Part shown: piece by piece, positions 43,102-55,596 of the stretch
Layout: every line of letters begins with the position of its first letter
Numbering within the stretch: the first letter of the stretch is position 1
Assembly: GCA_023213395.1 (NCBI GenBank)
Contig: CM041465.1
Location: 1,178,001 to 1,242,000, forward strand
Direction: 5' to 3'
DNA length: 64,000 bases
Source of the DNA: Cycas panzhihuaensis
Taxonomy: Eukaryota > Cycadophyta
Position numbers and translations under genes: made by a program
Notes under the pieces: generated by a model
Told to the model about the DNA's origin: nothing
The model's input: only the letters and a program-made list of their open reading frames with translations
Database searches by the model: none

Positions 43102-44153
43102 TGATCCCAAAAGAGCTTAGTTGGTGAAGAAATCAATTATCAACCTTTCCTCCTTGAGATCCTGGGAGTTAGTGTAGAAAGCTCAATAACATCAAAATAA
43201 CAATGAGCCTATGAAAGGAATATTCTACACCAAATCAATTATTCTTGACATTGATCCAAAAGTATGATGAGTAATACTTTTATTAAACCATGAAAATCTC
43301 CATTTAATGGTGGAGAAATCAACTAGCAAAAGAATGGTAAAATTACAAGGAGTAAATGTTACAATTATACCATAAGGGGGATTCCAACCCTCTAAATGCT
43401 TCTCCAAGGATGCTTCCCAAGTCAAGTCTCCAAGAACCACCTCTCCAACCTGTAGAAGGGCTCAATTTATAGAAAGAAACCTGAATTGCATGTTTAACAA
43501 GTGGCAATCATGCAAGTATAACCACTAACCACCAGAATGCATGTTGTCCAAGTGGCCTTCATACAATTCTTAAAAAGTTACAGTTTGTAACAGATCTTAA
43601 CGTACTCAAATTTAGCTCAAATTTGGTACATGTATAGGAACGTATGTCCCCTCATCTCCCTCAAATTTTCAGCTCATTTGGATGTCATTTGACTACATTT
43701 TTATTCATTTAGTAATAATATGTATTTGCTATTTTTCTGCTGTCCAAGTGGCCTTCATACAATTCATAAAAGTTGCGGCTTGTAACTGACCTTAACGGAC
43801 TCCAATTTAGTTAAAATTTTGTACACATATAGAAACTATGTCTCCTCCGCTTCCTCAAAATTTTAGCTCATTTGGATGTCATTTGGCCATGTTTCTATTC
43901 ATATAATCAAAATATATATTTTCTGTTTTTTCTGCTAACTGTGGGATTAATTTTTATGCAAAGACAAGGCTTGAACTCTAATCAAATGATATTTTCTGAA
44001 ACCCACCTTTTGTACACATCTAGTGGGATGTGTCTTATCCCTTTAAACAAAATTTCATAGAATTTTGATACCATTTGGCCATATCTCTTTTAGTTATGCC
44101 AATGCCTAGCATTTTCCGCATCCTGTAAACATATGGTAGATCCTCCTGGATCA
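43102..44153 (-). repeat. Element C 5' LTR
   Basis: 1,052 bp, TGATCCC...GGATCA, paired with 37,488-38,540 and followed on the right by tggtg. Confidence 0.95.
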
Positions 44154-44177
44154 TGGTGCCCCAGGAGCAGAGCAACA

Positions 44178-44828
44178 GTAGGGTGGGACATATGCATTAT
44201 ATTTGTTTTTGACAGGGGAAAGCACAGGCCTACAGGGGATCACATGTATAGAGTCATATGATTGTACCCCCCCTGCAAGGACATTGGCTTCCCACAGAGG
44301 ATGTACCATACCATATGTATGATATGACACACGATTTTTATGTATATATATAGACAGGGCAATTGGCACCCCATTTTGATATGTGATGTTGTGTATATGA
44401 TGTATGATGGATGACATGTATGTTTTGTATTTTGTTATGATAATTGTTTGGGATGTACATATTTCCTTTCATGCAGGGCCATATACCTAATAGGAGCACA
44501 CATGACCACCATGAGTAGGGGTGACAGACACATGTGTGTTGGAAATAAGGTGACACACATGTCCATGTGGGAGCATAGCAAGATATGCAAAGGAAATATC
44601 AAGCAAAAGGGGAGTAACGATACTCCTGAGCATCGTCCTAACTGGGGGATGCCCAAATAGGAAGACAAGATCCCAAAGGGAATGAGAACCAGGGTTCTGT
44701 GGGAGGAACCAGAAGGAGATGAAGAGGCCATCCTAAGTTGTCATTCCACCCATGGTTGGGAGGAATAGGAACAAACTTAAGATGGTAGTTTAGGCTCATT
44801 TCGGAGCATGGTTGAGGTGACGGCAAGG
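44178..44828. other. Element B spacer between opposite-strand gene and integrase
   Basis: Counterpart of 23,695-24,327. AT-rich, with no gene seen. Short frames on both strands (44,435-44,731 and others) have no recognisable content. Confidence 0.5.
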
Positions 44829-46060
44829 TCACGAGTAAAACTTCTTAAGGAATTTCCCATTAATAACTTTCTCAAATTCAAGACCCTTCAGGGTGGCAAT
44901 CCTATAAGCACCATTACTGAGGGTTTCGATAATGACGAAGGGGCCAACCCATCTAGGTTTGAATTTGGTTAAACAGTCATGAAGATATTCTAATTTGAGG
45001 ACATGGTCCCCAGGGAACAAAGGATGGGAACGAAGATGTTTATCATAGGTCTTTTATGAGTGAGGTTTGGACACTAGGTTAGCCTAATAAGTGGCTAAAT
45101 GTCTCTCATCCAAAGCTTCGAGGTCCAGGAGGCGAGCCTAGCAGATCGACTCCTCATCGATGAGACCTTGAAGAGAGACTCATAGGGAAGGGATCTCCAC
45201 TTCTAATGGGAGTACCGCCTTGGTACCATAAACTAGGGAGAACGGGGTCATTCCTATGGTGGAATAAATAGAGGTGCGATAAGCCCATAAAGCAGAAGGA
45301 AGTTGGAGGTGCCAGTCCTTTTGAGACTGAGCTACAGTTTTCTTTAGGATATTAACGAGAGTTTTGTTGAATGACTCTACCTGACCATTTGCTTGGGGGT
45401 AGTAAGGAGAAGAAGTTTTGTGAGAAATCTTAAACTTCTAGCAAAGCTCATCCATCTCCTTGTTGCAGAAGGGGGTTCTATTGTCAGTGATCAAGACGTC
45501 TGGAATCCCAAAACGGTAAATGATGTGCTGGTAAATGAATGTAGCTATCATTTTACCAGGAGTGGTAATTAAGGGAATGGCCTCTGCCCATTTGGTGAAG
45601 TATTCCATAGTAGTCAAGATAAACTTATGCTGCGACAAAGAAGGTGGAGAGATAGCCCTGATAAGGTCTAGCCCCCACTTAGCGAAAGGCCATGGAGAGA
45701 TGATGGGGTGAAGGGCCTCAGAAGGCACATGGGATATGTTAGCATGTTCTTGACATCACTGACATCTCAGGGCAAAGGCGTGGGCGTCCTTGAAAAGGGA
45801 CGGCCAAAAATAACCCATACGAAGGATCCTCTGGGCCATAAACTGCCCCTAAAGTGGCCCCTACAAATACCATGGTGGCATTTATGGAGTATTTGATCAG
45901 CTTCGTTAGTGGTAATGTAGCAGAGGAGGATCCCATCGAAGGACCTCTTGTACAATACTTCATCCATGAGGAAGTATTGCTTAGCAGAAGTCTAGATGCG
46001 AGATCTAACTTTACTACTAGCATCAGGGCAGTATTGCTATTGCATGAGATACCACACTAT
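44829..46060 (-). pseudogene. Element B integrase remnant
   Basis: Zinc-binding residues are at about 45,890-45,740 (HHGICRGHFRG, then CQ.C). The core has Asp in WGLDLIRAIS (about 45,680), Asp in LITDNRTPF (about 45,480) and Glu in GQVESFNK (about 45,385), so the D,D,E triad is intact. KFKPRWVGPFVIIETLSNGA and FYS end the protein at 44,829. Stops near 45,438, 45,180 and 45,060 and one frameshift near 45,740 inactivate it. Confidence 0.87.
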
Positions 46061-46109
46061 GTCACCATACCACTCGTTGTTGATGAGTGGATGGGGAGAG
46101 ACATATTGA

Positions 46110-46700
46110 ATCATCAAGATGGACTCATCAGGGAGAGAATCGTTGACGGGAGTATCTAGCAAGTTAGGAGTAGGGGTGTCAGCGAGCTGCTCAGCCACTA
46201 CCATTCCCTTCTTCGATTTCCAGTTAATGATATGAAGGTCGAATTCCTAAAGTAGGACAGCCCAATGGCTAGCCTTACCCATCAAATCCCAATGAGTAAG
46301 TATCACAAGGGATCAGACTAGACGATCACCTTGGTGGTGTTGCCAAGCAAGTAATGTCTAAACTTCTTGGTTGCATGGACCAAGGAGAGATATTCCTTCT
46401 TGGCAGGAAAGTAGTTAAGTTCAGCAACCACGAGAGTGCGACTGATGAAATAAATAGCCCTCTTGACTCCTGAGTCATCCTCCTGAGCTAACATAGCGCC
46501 CAAGGACTCGTCAGTCGCTGAGGTATAAAGAACGAAGGGCCTATCAAAGCGAGGGGGTACTAGCATAGGAGTGGAAGTGAGGGTTTTCTTAAGTCCTTCG
46601 AAGGCTTGTTGGGTTTTGTCAAACCAAACAAAAAGAGTTCCCTTCTTCAATAGGTTTGTAAGGGGTTTGGCACTCACGACGAAGTTTGCCAAGAAGCACC
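46110..46700 (-). pseudogene. Element B first RNase H domain, degenerate
   Basis: 46,692-46,318 is open: FVLYTSATDESLGAMLAQED, AELNYFPAKKEYLSLVHATK, HYLLGNTTKVIV. Ser replaces the first catalytic Asp, as in element A. After a stop the SDPL segment keeps an Asp. It lacks the deletion seen in A at 21,930. Confidence 0.75.
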
Positions 46701-48426
46701 TAAGGAAACCGAGCCTACCTAGGAACGACTTGATCTGTCATTGGGTTCTAGGAGGTGGCATATCAAGGATTGCCTTGACTTTATCAGGGTCAATCTGGAT
46801 CCCTTATTTTGACACAAGAAATCCAAGGAGTTTACCAGAGGTAATGGTAAACACACGCTTGAGCGGGTTTAGGCTAACATGATACTTATGGCATCGTGTG
46901 AAGATAGCCTGCAAGTTAGAGGGATGATGGGTCCTAACACGTGAGAGACCCATCATGTCATCTATGAAAACCTCTAAGGTGTTATCGATGAGGTCATTGA
47001 AGATGAAATGTATCGCTCTTTAATAAGTAGTGCCTGCATTTTTAAGACTGAAGGGCATCGCCTTATAGGTGAAGGTACCCCACATGGTGGTGAAGGCTGC
47101 CTTGTGATAGTCTTCAAGAGATATCTGGATCTGGTTGTGGCCAGAGAAGCCCTCCATTAAGGACATAACTTCAAATCCAGCGGTTCAATCAATGATTTAA
47201 CCGATGAAGGGGAGTGGAAAGTTGTCCTTAGGATAAGTGTTGTTAATATCACGAAAATTAATGCATATGCGGATGGTCTCATTCTTTTTAGCAATGGGAA
47301 CAATGTTGGATACCCACTTGGGGTAATCGATAGAAGTGATAAGTCCAGCATCTAACAACTTCTCAACCTCCATCTTAACAGTAGCTGAGAGCTTTAGGTG
47401 AAGAGGACGCAGCTTCTGGCACACAAGGTGGGCGCTAGGGATGGTGGTGAGATTATGAGTGATAATGGAGGGGTCAATTCCCTTTATGTCAGAATAATCC
47501 CATGTAAAAACATCCTGAAACTCCTGGAACAAAAGGGAGTACTCCCTTACCTTATTAGGAGAGCATTCCATCCTGACCTTAATGACCTTACCGGGGGCCA
47601 AGACTATGTCCTGGGTTGTCCCCATGCACATGGCATTCCCCTCCTCGAAGTGGAGAGGGGAAAGGTCAATGGGAAGAGGTGGAATAGGGGACGGGATTGG
47701 GTCAGCGAGTGTGGACCCAATCACAAGGATCTTCTGGTGGCCAAGCCTATGGTGACTAGAAGGAAGGTTAGGCGCGAAGCCTGTTAGGTGCTCGAGCAAG
47801 GCTTCATCATCTTCGAAGTAATCCACCCAATGGATTACCTTACTTCGAATAGATGAAGTGCTAAAGGAAGTAAGGGCAACGAAACCATGATGGTCGTTGG
47901 GTTACCCGACATCCTTGACAGCCTCTAAGGGAGAGTCAAGAAGGGGCTCCTTGGAGGGAGTGAAAGGTAGTTCCTCAAAGCTGTCACCTGTGGGGGGTGA
48001 TGGAGAGGAAGAACTGATGATGGACAAGTCGACATGAGCAATGACATGTGACACAGGAGAGTGACTGGTCTCACCAATGAGAGAGGTTCTAGATGGGGAT
48101 CTAGAACAGGATGGGCACAACCTACTAGTGCAGAGGGAGGAAACGGGGTGAAGATAATCCTCGTCCTCATTGTGTGACTCGTCGTCACTAAACGAGGTGA
48201 GCTACCTGTAGCTCCCAATGTTAATAGGAGCGAAATGCGTGAGACTAGGAAAAGAAGATGCAGGATCTTCTTCAGTATGAGATGGATTGGGTATACCAAT
48301 TAAGTAAGCTGAGGTATAAGAAGAAGGGCCTTGGCTTGCCTGATTAACAGGATAAGTTTATTTGGCAAGTGGGCATTTGCTGGAAACAACCCTCATTCAT
48401 CCATCATGGACGAATTTAAGTTGCCC
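46701..48426 (-). pseudogene. Element B linker and reverse transcriptase remnant
   Basis: 47,826-47,197 is open and has FTWDYSDIKGIDPSIITHNL, YPKWVSNIVPIAKKNE and IRICINFRDINNTYPKDN. MSLMEGFSGHNQIQIS follows near 47,160 and VFIDDMMG near 46,965, so the DD pair is present. Stops occur near 47,195, 47,180, 47,020 and 46,805. The linker before it (48,420-47,830) is Ser/Pro-rich like that of A. Confidence 0.85.
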
Positions 48427-49170
48427 CTAGAGGGTCGAACACACGGCCCCCATCTGGTCAAGCCATGGTTGACCTAATAGAAGGTTGTACTCAACGTCGA
48501 CGTCGAGGACTACAATGTCAATGAGGACAGTCTTGCCCTTGAGAGTGAGTGGGATCACGACAGATCCCAATGGGGTATTTTCGCTACCGTCATAGCCTTG
48601 GCATCGCCATGGAACAGGTTCCAAGGCAGAAATACCAAGATCTTGCAAGACACATAAGGGCATGGTATTCATGAAAGAACCATTGTCGACAATAGTCCTT
48701 CGCAAGGTGCAGTCAGGTGTATCGATGGTGATGTTGAATGGGAAGTTCCACTAACATTCCCTTTCACACATAGGAGGAAGGTCCTTAGGATCAAAAGAAA
48801 TAATAGGCTCGTGAATTTAGGTGACACCCAAAGCATGGACGGGCACATCCTTTGATCCTAAAGCTTCCAAAAGGAGGGCCCATTACTCGAGACAACTCCT
48901 CAAAATGTCCATCAAGGACATTCCCGCAGTGACAGTATGGAGCTCGTCAACGATAGAGAAGGGATTACCCTTCGCAGTAGGTTGGGTAAGTGCCTTTCAA
49001 AAATCGTAATGACCTAGATGCATGGGAATGGCCTTAGGAAAAAGAGGCACTTCTAGAGGAGGGTTCTCCAGAAGAGGATCAGAAGGAGTGGAAGAAGAAG
49101 CACCAATTACTTCTTTGGCAGCTTGAGACCGAGTAAGGGCATATAAAGGAGTAGCCTCAAGCATTTGGAT
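48427..49170 (-). pseudogene. Element B protease remnant
   Basis: 48,705-48,427 is open: IVDNGSFMNTMPL keeps the D-N-G active-site wording lost in A, and LLLGQPWLD ends the domain. Upstream (49,170-48,710) stops interrupt the same frame. Confidence 0.8.
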
Positions 49171-51580
49171 CACTTTCTTTCCCTTATTCTAGGATTGCAA
49201 AGATGATGGAGTGCGTCAGTTAGGGGAACAAGAGGAAGAGGATGAATCCCAGGTGCCCTTCCCTTTATCACAAGAAGGATGGGAATTTGGTGATCTTCCT
49301 CGGTTCCAGTTGTTTTTGGGTTGAGTGTTACGATCGCATTCCCCATGTTTTAGGAATGGATCCTTATGGACTAGTTGGTGTAGATTAGGCCTTGAGGCCC
49401 GTTTAGGGGATGAGTCACGTCAAGGGGCATCCTTGGGATACTGGGCCCTACAACGTGAGTCATCATAAAAGCACTCCCCATGAATGGAGCACCACTTCTT
49501 CTCAAGCGAAGGATCTATCTTCCTCGCTTGAGAGGGCTGGGCATTTCCATTCTTAGAGAGGAAAGCTTGGGTAGCTTGTTGAATTTGTTTGTTGGACATT
49601 GGGGATGAAGGAGCCTATAATTTGAGTTCCTTCATCGTACGTTCGAATGAACGTATGGCAGATGTGAATGAATCTAAGGTCTTCTCAGTTGGATGAGAAG
49701 AAGACCTAGAAGATTGTTGTGGTTTAGTATCCTTGGTTGGAGGTGGTGCCTCACATCGCTGTGAGGGCTTGAGAGGTTTCTTGAGTCTAGCCTGGATCTC
49801 AATGGTCTCAAGTGCTTAGCACTTTACAATTGCGGAGTCACATATGGTCGTCCCCATTTTAAGGACTTCCACATATACTTCAGGGCGAAGTGCATTAATG
49901 AAAAGGTCTCTCTTCAACTCCTCGGGTAACGTGACCTTAATGGAGTGAAGAAGGTTATGAAATCATCATACAAAGTCATTATTCATCTATCGTGACCTTG
50001 TTTGAGCGATAGGAGGGATTTCATTCCACTTTCAAATGGATGAGCTACATCAAAGTAGTTGATGAATTCATCCACCAATTGCTGGAATTAAAAGATTAAG
50101 TGGGTAGGGAGGCGATAAAACCACTTAAGGGTGTCGCCCTATAAAGATCATGGAAATAACTTCATCAATATATGGTCGTAAGCCCAGTAATCTATATGTG
50201 CCATAAAAAAACTACGCACGTATTCTACTGGGTCTTGCGAGGAAGTTCCATCAAATCTAGGAACTTCGGGAGGATGAGGCGGTAGACTAGTTCTTAATGC
50301 CTCAATAGATAATGATGTTGATCTATAGTCCATGAAGGGGCGTGCCCTTGCCTGGACTGTAGGATCAATGAATGATGTAGCCAGTAGTGAACAAGGAATG
50401 GATGGGGGTGGCAAACCCATCCCTACTTGAGGAAATACCCCTTGCTGGAAGGGGGCTTGAGGATAAGTGCCTTGAAAGGGAGTTGGGTTCCCTTGCAAAG
50501 GTGCAGTGAAAGGGGCCATCCTAGATGGTGGAAAATGAGGGTATGGAACCGGGTTTCGCCCATATGGGCCACCCATAAGTGGTGCAACCTCATATGGATG
50601 TAACAGGTCCACACCATAAGCTAAAATATTGTTCCCTTTACCCTGCCCCCAAGGTTAAGAAGTGCAACCTGGGGGTATGTAAAAGGAAGGACCAACAAGT
50701 TGGTTTTGGGGATATGTGGGAGTAGGTCCCACATGACTAGTGGCTGAAGAGTTAGTATAACCCACAGGCCTACTAGGGAACATATGCACCACATTAGGGG
50801 ATGGCATATTAGCTTGGCTAGGAAAGGGTATGCTAACCTTCAACTTAGGGAAAGACATACCACGAGGAGGTCCTAAAGAACTAGGACCATGGTGAGGGAT
50901 GGAAGGTACGACATTCATCCCCAAGGTCAGTGTAGGAACCAAGTGGGAAGAACGCGCAGGAATGAAAGGGTTACTCGTAGTAGAAGGGGCAGGTGCGAAT
51001 GAAGAAGGTGGTAGAGGAGGGGATGAAGAAGGCACTCCACCACGCAAAACGTCTTTAAACCACCTGGGACGTGATTGAAGGTGAGCCGCCTGAAATCACT
51101 CGCTAATAGCTTCAACCATGTTAGTGGGAGGGGTATCTATGTGACCATAAGAGGTGGACAGGACCTCAAATGATGTAGACCCCTCAGGGTGCTCCTCGTA
51201 AGAATCACCCATCGAATGATGAATCTCAAGAGAAAGCAGGTCTTCTACCGTATGGGTAGAAGGATGGATGTCAAGTGAGTGATGTTAGTCGTCTAGGTAG
51301 AAAAGAGGATCGTCACCCTCTTGGGTGGATCCTGGAATAGATGCAGGGAATTCATGAGTTCCTGATGCAAATGAATGGTAAGCCCAATCAGAAGGATATC
51401 CTTTCATAGTTGAATTGGAATCTGATAATGAAAGAGGATGATACCCGGGATCTTCTAACAATGGAGGTAAGCCATGTAAGTGACGAGAAAAGCATCGCAT
51501 ACAAAGCTAACTGACACTTAGAAGAAAGAAAGGGCGATAAGGAGTGTACATTGGGGGCTGCCCAATGAAGGAAATGAAGT
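49171..51580 (-). pseudogene. Element B gag remnant
   Basis: Same layout as A: N-terminal Asp/His-rich part, Pro/Ser-rich middle (51,047-50,655), gag core (RFDGTSSQDPVEYVRSFFM near 50,230), then a decayed zinc-finger region (about 49,490-49,330). Blocks at 51,500, 51,047 and 50,612 share one frame with stops between. The position of the A start codon is TTG here. Confidence 0.82.
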
Positions 51581-51647
51581 GAGAGGAACCACAAGCATGT
51601 AGCAATTCTAACAGAAAAGGGATGAAGACGAGCTCCCTTACTGGCAA

Positions 51648-51667
51648 GTCCCCAGTATGGTCGCCAG
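51648..51667 (-). other. Primer-binding site of element B
   Basis: Minus strand CTGGCGACCATACTGGGGAC follows the 5' LTR, nearly the same as in A. Confidence 0.85.
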
Positions 51668-54428
51668 TGGATGCACGTCTACGGGATAACCACCTAGCTA
51701 CATAGGGATAGTGAGGATGATCGATGACACTATCAGGTGCAGATAGGAACCTACAAGCAAGGTAAGTACCACGTAGGATGCCCCGTACACCAGAGCACGA
51801 GTTTGGGACCTACGAATAGTACCCAACTACCTAAAGGTGGTTCCCCACTTTAACTAGGAAGAGGGGAGGTGGAAGAGTAGCCTAAATAGATCCTGGAGAA
51901 GAATCCTCCTACCCTTGGATGGACGGAAGGGAAGGGAGAGAATCCCTCGAAGGTTTCCCTATAGCGGAGGGAAACAAGTGAATGGCCTATGGTTAAGATC
52001 CTCTTGGTTGCTTGGCTAGGCATAAGAAAACCAAGGGAGAGTGAAGGGGGCAAGAACGATCAATTGATCAAGAGTTCCCCCCTTCGAAAGAGTGATCAAG
52101 AGAAAAGAGGATGCTAGGACACACGCAAGCAAACTAAACTAAATATGACAAGCCAAGAGGGCAAGGGCGAAGTTCACAAGCTGAAGGAAAAGGTTGGAGG
52201 GAAGAACTTCCTAAAACCTTTTCTTATGATAAGTGTGGTGTATAAAATATATCAAACAAAATGTAAACAAAAAAGAGAGTTGATTCCTTTTTCCTTTTAA
52301 GTGGTTTAATTACTACCATGCAAAATCTTCCAAAAGAAAGAAAATGAAATGAAGCGAGAACACATACCCAGAATGAAGATGCGATCGAAGCGGTGCCGCT
52401 CCCACAAGGTATCCAGATATCTCCATGAAGCACAACAAAAGAGGGGTCGCAGTAGGGTGAAGTATGGGGCTTTTTTACCTTCCCCGGAAAGCGACTCTAG
52501 AGTGCCAAGAAAGGAAAAAAAGGAAGTAATAGCAGCAAATGAGATGCTATAATAAAATATGAGTAAATACACTTACCCGGGAGAGAGAGGGAAAGGGAGA
52601 AGTCTTTTGCGTCCTTCGTGTACCTATAAGTAAGTGCGAATATTCCTTTCTGGAGAAAGGAGGCTAGCAACACAAGGTGGAGTTCCAATAACACATGTAT
52701 ACATATACCAAAAACAAATCTCTATATATATATGTTAGTGTTCATGAACCATAAGATTGCAGCAACAAACTATGGTAAAAACTACTCAAATGAATGGTAA
52801 GTAGATAGGTAAGCCTCATAGCAGCCCACCTCCTGCAAAGAGCAACCCTACCCTCCCTCAAGAAGCCACAAGGTAGTGAGGGTATGGCTGTATAGCTGGC
52901 TAGAAACTAGGGCAGTAGAGGTGCAAAAGAGCCTAAAGAAGCCCTCAATGAGCCAGAGTACTATGGGAAGTAAACCGGCCTATTGAGAGAAGGGCTGAGC
53001 CAAGAAAAGTAATTGGGGCTTATGCATTACTCGGATAAAGGAAAGGAGCCCATAGACCAGCACTACAATAGGTGCTAACGCTGATTTCAGTGGCTGGAAA
53101 TAGTCCTCTAATCCCTTGCCCACTCCAGGAACAGCACGGGAGGCAAAGAGGAAGGTTTGGAGGGCGGGAGCCTCTTAGGGAGCACAAAGGCGGTACGGGA
53201 TCCACCTAGCTCTATCCTAAACCTTATGGAACCCTCTTTGACCACTGTCCTAGGCATGAAATATAGGAAAAGAGGCCTAAATAGCAGAGAAAAAAGTCCA
53301 AGAGAAAGGGAGGAAACAACCCTTAAAATAAGATAAGATAAACTAGTGAGAAAGCATACAAAACTAGGCATAAACTAGATAAAGGAAGGACTTTAAACCA
53401 ATAAATACCTTTGGAGAAAATGGGAGGCATTTGCCTCTACAAAATCTTGTTGAGAAGAGGCTGGAAAATCTAAGGAAAGGTTGGAATACAACAGGTATGG
53501 AGCCCCTACTGAGATGGCTAGAGGAAATCCTGCTTCTGGGACCACTTGGTGACTGCCTGGGCAAGGAGACCTTGAAAACTCCTTAAGGAGGCCCTCTCCA
53601 AGGTGTGCAATGAGCTGTGAAGATGTCACAGCGAAGCCAAAGGAGAGTTAGGCACTGAAGAGTGGTTACAGGTCCTAGAAACATAGCAGAGTAGCAGAAG
53701 ATAGCATATAGCAGGGTGTTTTTTCCTTGTAATCCTTTGAAAGAGAGCCAAAAGATCCTAAAAATGAGTTGAGATAGTCTTAAATACTCAGCCCCAACCC
53801 TAATCAAGCGATTAGGGCTCGGTTGGCACTGAGGTGGGATGAAAGATACGTGGAAATTCTGTAATAAATGTGAGAATTACCACAACTATTTTAAAAAATA
53901 AGTTATAATAGTCGCACCATAGGAAACTTCACGGTACCGTGGTAAGCTTCGCAGTGTTACAAAATTTTCCACTGCAAGCAGACCGTAAGATAAACTGCCC
54001 AAATAGCCTGTGGTCGTGGACTAATGTGCTAGGAGGCTGGCAGGGGAATGGGCCCACCTGCCCAGGGGCAAGCAACAGACCAAAAGCCACCACAATAAAG
54101 GCAATCATGGGACTCAAGGGTGCAATAAGGAGGGCCAGATGGTAACGAACCAACATGTAAGTGAATCAACACATGAATCAGGTGGGTCTTAAGGGGAGTA
54201 GGGCAGATTACGGGAAGTGATACAGCCACCGGGGTGTCACACTCAGTGGGAGTGTGCCCCCGCTATAGTCATCATAGGCTAAATAGATGTAGATGACACA
54301 AAACCATCTACGAAGACATAGCATACAAGCAAATACTCCTAACAAAAGAAAATAAAAATAAGGTGAGAAATGTACTTACACTTACCTAAGTCGATCACTC
54401 CGTATCCATTCCCATAAGCCAGGAAATA
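51668..54428 (-). repeat. Element B 5' LTR (2,761 bp)
   Basis: Begins on the minus strand at 54,428 and ends TGCATCCA at 51,668. It has the LTR inverted repeat CCCTAATCAAGCGATTAGGG (53,798-53,817) and the TATTTAAG box (53,779-53,786). Frames inside it are shared with the other LTRs by descent and lack recognisable domains. Confidence 0.94.
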
Positions 54429-55596
54429 GTGCCTAACATGTTTATTTTCATTGTTGTGTAATCGAGACTGGCTGGTTCAGGCTGATTGCATAAACATGGA
54501 TACGTGCGAAGGGTGTTTAACCAAGTGCTCACTCAAGTGGCATTTGTTCCGCTGCGATCATTCCCTCTCTCATTTATATGCTTGCTCCTCTCATAGATTT
54601 GCCAGTTGCTTGGTGCCTAGTATCTGTGAACTGAAAGTCAAGATCCGCCTCAGACCGATCCCTCTTCTCTTGCATGTCTAACTGCCTCAGATCAGTGCGG
54701 TTGAAGTCTCCCAGTTGTGGGTTTCCTCCCTGATGGCCTTGTGGGTGTGTCTTTAGTCATTGCTGCTGCTAGTTTTACACTCGTTTTGTTGGGAATGATC
54801 TCTCTGGTTTGCATGGTGGTGCATTCAGTTTTTGCCCTCGTGGTCCCTCCCATATGTGTGTTGTGTGGATGCCAGTGTACAGCATGGAGGGTGTTTTGTG
54901 CAAGAGCTTCACTTTGAGAGGGGCATGTTGATCAGTGTTGTGGCTTCAGTGCAAGTACTTGTACATGGTCCCCCTATGGCTACCCCGTTTCATTCTTATA
55001 TTCCTTCCCTTGCCCCTTGACCAGTCTCCAAATTGTGCTTTCTCGTCAGTTATGTTTTGAATGTTGGTATGTGGCCCACAATGTCTCTTGTGAGAGGAGT
55101 GCCCTAAGACGGGCCCCTCTTACAGTGGTTACTGTGTTCCTCTGACCCCCGTATTTCTTTGTTCACTCTGTGGTCCTTTCTGTAGTTGCATTTGCTATTT
55201 AGTCTCCACCACCCCCCACTCGTTTTAAGAAGCACAGCTCTGGTTTGTTATAGCTATTGCAGTAATTTGTGTCTCGTTTTCCTTTACTTGGGCTCTCTAC
55301 TGCTAGTCACTGCTATTTTTTTTTTGCTCTATCTATTTTTGGCATCGGTGTGAGGCATGCAGTCCCATGGGTTCTTCTCTTTCTTACATTTTTTTTTCTG
55401 CATTTGTTGTTGGTAGATTTTGGATGGGTTTTCTCTTTGGTGGGTTATACGGTTTTGCTTGGCTATTGTGCATCACTTGTTCTAGGCGAGACAACTGTGA
55501 GGAGGCCTGACATGGATTGACCCTTTATGTTGTCATTATTTTGCAATTGTCTGTTTGAATAGGCCGCTCAAATAGATGCCTGACATTCATGGATGC
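54429..55596 (+). other. 45S spacer, right part, and external transcribed spacer
   Basis: It starts with the end of the interrupted 321-bp repeat and a truncated further copy (54,457 to about 54,620), then unique, T-rich sequence that runs into 18S. The RNA polymerase I start should lie here, but I see no clear copy of the usual plant TATATA-GGGG start motif. It may be lost or diverged. Confidence 0.75.

Larger units (their letters stand above)
37488..44153 (-). mobile_element. Element C: chromovirus-like gypsy element
   Basis: 6,666 bp, minus strand, with LTRs of 1,053 and 1,052 bp (37,488-38,540 and 43,102-44,153) that start TGATCC and end GGATCA. The target duplication is tggtg (37,483-37,487 and 44,154-44,158). 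The primer-binding site fits initiator Met tRNA and the polypurine tract is next to the left LTR. gag, protease, RT, RNase H and integrase follow in order, ending in a GPY/F-type module. The LTRs differ by about 3% over 230 bases compared by eye, so C is younger than A. It interrupts the last codons of the B opposite-strand gene. Confidence 0.95.
35120..44177 (+). pseudogene. Element B opposite-strand PMD-like gene, split by element C
   Basis: Exon 1 is 35,120-35,143, intron 1 is 35,144-35,611 (GTGAGT...TTTGGAG), exon 2 is 35,612-36,812, intron 2 is 36,813-36,925 (GTGAGA...ATCGTAG), and exon 3 is 36,926-37,487 plus 44,159-44,177 across the C insertion. Exon 2 is open for its first 150 codons and has FHLPQVGDMTVTPRDIRRIL followed by TGRPVALGAL, typical of PMD proteins, then acidic GDDDGGDGGDG repeats. 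Exon 3 is Glu/Gln/Arg-rich. Splice sites and phases match element A, except that exon 2 is one base out of multiple-of-three, which together with TAG codons shows decay. PMD proteins include nuclear factors linked to silencing; the role here is unknown. Confidence 0.7.
13843..54428 (-). mobile_element. Element B: Tat-like gypsy element inserted in the rDNA spacer
   Basis: B is on the minus strand. Its 5' LTR is 51,668-54,428 and its 3' LTR is 13,843-14,097 plus 31,075-33,587, split by element A. The LTRs start with a TATTTCC/TGTTTCC-like end and finish in TGCATCCA. Flanking 5-bp sequences are gtgca (13,838-13,842) and gtgcc (54,429-54,433), one mismatch apart. Removing B restores the 321-bp spacer repeat. 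The primer-binding site is at 51,648-51,667 and the polypurine tract at 33,588-33,600. gag, protease, RT, RNase H, integrase, an opposite-strand PMD-like gene and a second RNase H follow in order. Element C interrupts the opposite-strand gene. The coding regions are decayed. Confidence 0.93.
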
